Source: Paraburkholderia terricola (lineage in GTDB: Bacteria; Pseudomonadota; Gammaproteobacteria; Burkholderiales; Burkholderiaceae). Taken from it: a stretch of DNA of 64,000 nt. Made by a program: the position numbers and the translations under genes. Shown one piece after another: positions 60,016 to 64,000 of the stretch. The notes below the pieces were generated by a model that worked only from the letters and a program-made list of their open reading frames with translations, was not told the origin of the DNA and ran no database searches. Within the stretch, counting starts at the first letter, position 1, and the number at the start of each line of letters is the position of its first letter. The stretch covers positions 55,341-119,340 of the forward strand of contig NZ_FRAB01000019.1 of assembly GCF_900142195.1 (NCBI RefSeq), in the 5' to 3' direction.

Positions 60016-62718
60016 TCAGAAACGGTACGTCGCGCCGACCTGGAAGAAGCGGCCGATGTTGGTGTAAAGCGACTGGTCGTAGCCGGTGATATCCGGGGTG
60101 GCCTGCCACTCCACGTCGAACGGCGGCTTGCGGTCGAAAATGTTGTTGATGCCGCCGTAGATCGTCCAGTGCTTGAAGCCGCGATACGTCGCCATCAGGT
60201 TGAACTGGCTATACGAGGCGACCGACAACGTGCCGCCGTCGCCGAACTCGGCCGCCACCGCATTGGTGTACGGACCGGTGTATTGCCAGGTCAGCGTGGT
60301 GGTGAACTTGCGGTAGTCCCAGCTCAGGCTCGTGTTGCCCTTCCAGCGCGGATTGCTGGCGCCGAACGGTTGCAGCAGCGCGAGGTTGTTGCCGGCGAAG
60401 TCCTGGGTCGGCGCGCCCGGGCTGTTCAGCTTGAAGTGCCACACGTACACCCAGTCGCCCGCCAGCGTGAAGGTGCCGTACTTCGTGCCGACCGACTTGC
60501 GGAAATTCATGTCGAAACCGTCGGTGTCGAGCGAGCCGAGGTTGACGAACTGTTGCTTGATGTAGGCCACCGTGCCGTCGGGATTGCGGATCACCGTGGC
60601 CGGGTTGTTCGCATCCATCACCGCGTTCGGATCGTTGGTGCCGATCACGCCGTCGATGTGAATCTTGTAGAACGCCGCGCCGATATCCGTGGACGAGTCC
60701 GGCGAGAGCTGGAAGCCGATGTTGTAGTTCTTCGTGTGCTCAGGCTGCAGATCCGGATTGCCGTTGGTCTGCTCGGTCGTGAAGTGCTTGGTCGGCACGC
60801 CGCTCGGATCGTTGGGATCGACCAGGTTCTGGTGACCGAGGTACACCGCCTGCGAGTTTTCAACCAGCGTCGGCGCACGGAAGCCGCGGCTGTACGACGC
60901 GTAGGTCGTGAGCGCCTGCACCGGCTGGAAACGCAGCGCGAAGCTCGGCGAGAACGCGCCGCCGAAATCGCTGTAGTGGTCGTAACGGCCCGCTTGCGTG
61001 AACGTCAGGTTGCGGATGATCGGAATATCGACCTGGTAGTAGACGGCGGCCACATTGCGCGAACCGTCGACCGTCTGAATGTTGGCCGGCGCGGTGATGC
61101 CCTGCGCGCTATAGGTGCGCGAGTTGATGAGCGAACTCTCGTGACGGAACTCCGTGCCGAAGCCGACGCCGACCGGGCCGCCCGGCAGATTGAACAGGTT
61201 GCCGGTCGAGGTCTTGGCGGTCACGCTGTCGAGCTTGGAGATCGCCTGCTCGTAGTCGTTCTGGAACACGCCGTTCAAGCCATTCGGCGTGGCCGACGGG
61301 TTCGAGAAATTGAAGCCGCCGTTCTGCAGGATGCTTTCCACGCCCGCCACGTTCAGCACGTTCCGGTAGGTGGTGTCGACCGTGCTTTGCGAATGGCCGT
61401 AATCCGCGGACCAGTCCCAGTCGCCGAACTTCTGCGTGGTGAACGAGCCCTTCACGCCGGTCGACGCACGCCAGAACGTCGATACCGTATCGGCCGAAAC
61501 CGTATTCGGGAACGTGTAGCTGATCGGCGTCGCGACGCCGAAGGGGTTGTACGGGTTGCTCGCCGAGACGGTGCGCGAGAGCGGCAACGCCGAACCGGTC
61601 GCCGGGTTGAACGCGTTGGTCGTGCTGGAGAGCGCGGCCGGGCCTTCGTTCTGCACGGTTTCGTTGCGGCTCACCCACAAGTCGGCGTAGGCCTGCACGT
61701 CGTCGTTGATCTTGAAGGTGCCGCGCACTTTCGCGTTCAGGCGCGTGATGCCCGGAACCAGCGAGGTGGTGCTGGCGGGATTCGATTTACACGTCGAGCC
61801 GTCGTTCGCCGACACGCTGCCGGGCGGGCACGGGCTGAGCGCGACCTTGGTGCCGTCGGGCGCGGTCCAGTACGACTGCTGGTTCGGACCGAGTGGGCCG
61901 GCGAGGCCGCCGGGGAACTGGCTGAAGTCCTGATTGGCGGTGAGCGAGCGATCGGCGAGCGACGAGCCGCTGTCGCGGTAGTAGCTGGCCGCGGCTGTCA
62001 CGTTGAAACGGTCCGAGTTCAGATCGCCGATGCCGCCGAGCACGCTGAAACTCCCTTGCGCGTCGCCGGGATGCTGCGCCTTGCCGAGCTGGCCGTCGAT
62101 CTGCAAGCCCTGAAAGTTCTTCTTCGTGATGATGTTGACCACACCTGCGATCGCATCGGAGCCGTACACCGACACCGCGCCGGTCTTCACGATGTCGATG
62201 TGGTCGACCATGTTGAGCGGGATCGAGTTGACGTCGAAGAACGTGTCGGTGAAGTTCACCGCCTTGCCGTAGTTCGCCACCCGCTGACCGTCGACCAGCA
62301 CCAGCGTGTACTTCTCGCTGAGCCCGCGCAACGCGATGCCGCCGCCGCCCTGCGCGGAGCTGTTCATCGTCGTTTGTCCCCAACTGCTGCCGGAGTTCGC
62401 GGACGTGCCGCGCAGAAAGTCCGCCACCGTCGTGTAGCCGCTCTGCTCGATCTCCTTCGGCGTGATGGTCTGCACTTCCGTGTTGCCGACCTTGTCCGAC
62501 GTGCGGATCAGCGACCCGGTGACTTCCACGCGTTCCATTTTGGTCACGTTGCCCGTGTCCGTCGCGGCCGGTGCGGCTTCCGATGTCGTCGTTGCAGCGG
62601 CGCCACCGGTCGTGGCCGGCTGGCTTTGCGCGAACGCGGGAGCGGCGATAGCCGCCGACAACGCGAGTTCAGCCCAAAGTATTCTTTTGATGGCCAACGC
62701 CAATGCCCTTTGTTTCAT
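60016..62718 (-). CDS. TonB-dependent outer-membrane receptor
   Basis: The 900-aa protein has a signal peptide (LSAAIAAPAFAQS) and a TonB box-like stretch (MERVEVTGSLIR). The plug domain follows (VQTITPKEIEQSGYTTVADFLRG, GIALRGLSEKYTLVLVDGQRV, VDHIDIVKTGAVSVYGSDAIAGVVNIIT). A 22-strand-type barrel ends in the aromatic VGATYRF. ATG 62718 has GGGGA just upstream. The plug and long barrel match the large-substrate class (TIGR01782-like) more than classical siderophore receptors. It heads the cluster whose inner-membrane part is a peptide transporter, so a peptide-like ligand is the best guess. Confidence 0.9.
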   Translation of the reverse strand: MKQRALALAIKRILWAELALSAAIAAPAFAQSQPATTGGAAATTTSEAAPAATDTGNVTKMERVEVTGSLIRTSDKVGNTEVQTITPKEIEQSGYTTVADFLRGTSANSGSSWGQTTMNSSAQGGGGIALRGLSEKYTLVLVDGQRVANYGKAVNFTDTFFDVNSIPLNMVDHIDIVKTGAVSVYGSDAIAGVVNIITKKNFQGLQIDGQLGKAQHPGDAQGSFSVLGGIGDLNSDRFNVTAAASYYRDSGSSLADRSLTANQDFSQFPGGLAGPLGPNQQSYWTAPDGTKVALSPCPPGSVSANDGSTCKSNPASTTSLVPGITRLNAKVRGTFKINDDVQAYADLWVSRNETVQNEGPAALSSTTNAFNPATGSALPLSRTVSASNPYNPFGVATPISYTFPNTVSADTVSTFWRASTGVKGSFTTQKFGDWDWSADYGHSQSTVDTTYRNVLNVAGVESILQNGGFNFSNPSATPNGLNGVFQNDYEQAISKLDSVTAKTSTGNLFNLPGGPVGVGFGTEFRHESSLINSRTYSAQGITAPANIQTVDGSRNVAAVYYQVDIPIIRNLTFTQAGRYDHYSDFGGAFSPSFALRFQPVQALTTYASYSRGFRAPTLVENSQAVYLGHQNLVDPNDPSGVPTKHFTTEQTNGNPDLQPEHTKNYNIGFQLSPDSSTDIGAAFYKIHIDGVIGTNDPNAVMDANNPATVIRNPDGTVAYIKQQFVNLGSLDTDGFDMNFRKSVGTKYGTFTLAGDWVYVWHFKLNSPGAPTQDFAGNNLALLQPFGASNPRWKGNTSLSWDYRKFTTTLTWQYTGPYTNAVAAEFGDGGTLSVASYSQFNLMATYRGFKHWTIYGGINNIFDRKPPFDVEWQATPDITGYDQSLYTNIGRFFQVGATYRF

Positions 62719-63694
62719 TTTCCCCTTCTCACTCGTCAGTAAGACCACACCCTGTTGTGCAAAGAAAAGTCTTGTGAACTTCTCCGCTCGATTTACAGCG
62801 ACGACGCACCACTTTTTGCAAAAGTTGCCCCGAATCTGTGCAATGCACTAAAACGAGCAAATGCATATAAATGATTCGGCAATACAAGGGCACTTAAGCT
62901 TTCTTAAAATCGCAATCGTGATTTCTTACAGAACAGTAAACCCATTGCTTTCTAATTCATTTCGATCGCCGCAAATGCAGGCGCTCGGCGGAATAATGTT
63001 TTTTCCGCGAGCGATATCCTGCGTAATCACAAGACGCACCTTCTGAATACCTAAATATTTATTTCTTGATTGCTTTAGAACTTTTGCTGTGCTGGTTCGA
63101 CGGGGACAACCTCGAGGTGCGAGCCAAGATAGTCGACATCTTCGGCGACTGTCTCATCAGCTCCTCGGGAAACGCCCTATCGTCCGCGTTGTCGCGGCGG
63201 CTTGTTCCTTGTTATCGGGTGGCGGAAACATAGCAAGACAGAATCGCTTCGTCAAAATTTGTTTGATATAAGCAAATAAGTTTTCATGTGCCGTGGCGTA
63301 TGAAGCTCAAAAACGGAGGTCAAAGGGCGGCGCTCGCCGAGTGGCGGACCGCATCGAAAGCCGCTTAATCGTGCGACGGCGAGAAATCCAGCGCGAGCGA
63401 AAACCGCGGCCGCTAAATGCGGTCGCATGACTTCAAAATCGGCATGGAAAGCCTGAAGACAAATAGCAGCGCAATGCGTGCGGATGTCTCGCCGGCCAGG
63501 CGCTATTCGTGATGAAGGCGCTTGATGGAAGGGGACAATATCAAACCAAAAACGGCCGTCAAACTTTTTTTGATGAATGAAGACCTGATTGGTACACCGG
63601 CCTCATTAGATAGATGCCTCTAAATTGTCGAGGCGCTCCCGGCGAATCCCACTATGTCGCGAATCGCGGCGACTAAACAAAGCGCGCCGCGCAC
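62719..63694. other. AT-rich non-coding region upstream of the receptor
   Basis: Nearly 1 kb without a convincing gene. GC is clearly lower at 62850-63090 and 63240-63300. It must contain the receptor promoter on the minus strand. The part next to the insertion sequence (63606-63694) reads on the minus strand as a possible gene end (RERLDNLEASI and stop), perhaps the remnant of a gene disrupted by the element; this is weak. Confidence 0.6.
62811..62848 (-). promoter_or_regulatory. Two palindromes upstream of the receptor gene
   Basis: ACTTTT-TGC-AAAAGT (62811-62825) and GTGCA-A-TGCAC (62838-62848) are both perfect inverted repeats, 93 and 120 bases before the start codon. Either could be a repressor site. 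Neither matches the Fur consensus. Confidence 0.35.
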
Positions 63695-64000
63695 TAACAG
63701 GCTGCTGAAGTATCGGCGGTAATGTCATCGCTGAAGGCCCCTGAAGCGTTGATGGAAGACCCCCACTTGCCCCTTGGAGATCATGCGCGGCGCCGACACA
63801 TTCACCGAGAGTTTGTTTTCCATGCGCAAGCTGGACGACTTCGTTCCGAAGTCGCATCCGTTGCGTTCGATCCGGGTGATGGCGAACGAAGCACTGGTGA
63901 AGATGGATCGGTTGTTTGCCGGGATGTACGAGGCCGACCTCAAGGGTGGGCGGCCGAGCATCGCGCCGGAGAAGTTGCTGCGAGCCATGCTGATCCAGGT
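63695..64000 (+). mobile_element. Left end of an IS5-group insertion sequence, cut by window edge
   Basis: The sequence from about 63695 (AACAGGCTGCTGAAG) resembles the terminal repeat of IS5/IS1182-type elements and is followed after about 88 bases by a transposase start. The right end is outside the window, so the exact family, target duplication and completeness cannot be judged. Confidence 0.6.
63783..64000 (+). CDS. IS5-group transposase, N-terminal part
   Basis: About 72 codons are visible: MRGADTFTESLFSMRKLDDF, then VPKSHPLRSIRVMANEALVK and FAGMYEADLKGGRPSIAPEKLLRAMLIQV. This is the N-terminal DUF772-type domain of DDE transposases. The frame is open to the window end. GGAG lies three bases before the ATG. 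Confidence 0.85.
   Translation, partial: MRGADTFTESLFSMRKLDDFVPKSHPLRSIRVMANEALVKMDRLFAGMYEADLKGGRPSIAPEKLLRAMLIQ

Noticed and set aside
60169..62742. 857-codon open frame on the plus strand opposite the TonB-dependent receptor
   Set aside because: Arg/Val/His-rich translation without motifs; it mirrors the receptor gene, which has a full set of family features. High-GC genes leave antisense frames open.
63606..63857. 83-codon minus-strand gene across the IS end
   Set aside because: It runs through the probable terminal repeat and antisense to the transposase start; at most its last 30 codons could be a gene remnant.

Overview
The window is a GC-rich, densely coded chromosomal segment. Gene content, neighbour pairs and codon bias point to a Burkholderiales member, most likely Paraburkholderia/Burkholderia sensu lato (inference from protein families, not from a marker gene). 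No rRNA, tRNA or CRISPR array was recognised.

Region 1 (1-9336, almost all minus strand) starts with a truncated BamE/SmpA-like lipoprotein gene, then a rod-shaped candidate small RNA with its own terminator. Next comes an organosulfur-type cluster: an SsuD-like flavin monooxygenase, a class II aldolase, two sulfonate-type periplasmic binding proteins, a thiol-dioxygenase-like cupin, a four-domain rhodanese and an acyl-CoA-dehydrogenase-like flavoprotein. Binding proteins are present, but no ABC permease or ATPase. A 9-bp tandem repeat before the last gene encodes a small (MKA)7 open frame that runs into its start codon.

Region 2 (9337-24243) is mostly housekeeping: a TPR/glycosyltransferase protein, aroC, an MFS-acyltransferase fusion, a CBS protein, a MetY-type sulfhydrylase overlapping an alpha/beta hydrolase, an Mpo1-like protein, YihY, a WrbA-like protein overlapping a DUF2069 protein with long repetitive tails, a D-2-hydroxyacid dehydrogenase, a metallophosphoesterase, an SRAP/YedK protein and a 52-aa membrane peptide.

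Region 3 (24244-32067) holds two LysR-regulated export systems. One is an aae/fusaric-acid type aromatic-acid efflux operon (outer-membrane lipoprotein, FusC permease, DUF1656, HlyD) divergent from a LysR gene. The other is an ArgP/ArgO pair.

Region 4 (32107-44391) is an exopolysaccharide locus on the minus strand: wecB, a BcsB-like protein, an NfrB-like glycosyltransferase with two MshEN-type c-di-GMP-binding modules, an NfrA-like outer-membrane TPR/barrel protein with three in-frame repeat tracts, and a DUF4434-like lipoprotein. It is a hybrid of the E. coli N4 glycan receptor (Nfr) and cellulose (Bcs) architectures. A DUF1328 protein, an RfbC-like epimerase and a GlxA/AraC regulator follow.

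Region 5 (45048-62718, minus strand) is the most striking. Read 5' to 3' it is TonB-dependent receptor, ExbB, ExbD, TonB, YejA, YejB, YejE, YejF, TldD, TldE/PmbA, two GNAT acetyltransferases and an RND pump. From yejA to the RND gene, neighbours overlap or lie at most 16 bases apart. This looks like one route for taking up a peptide-like compound across both membranes, cleaving it, acetylating it and expelling products.

The end of the window (62719-64000) is AT-richer, mostly non-coding, and runs into the left end of an IS5-group insertion sequence cut by the window edge.
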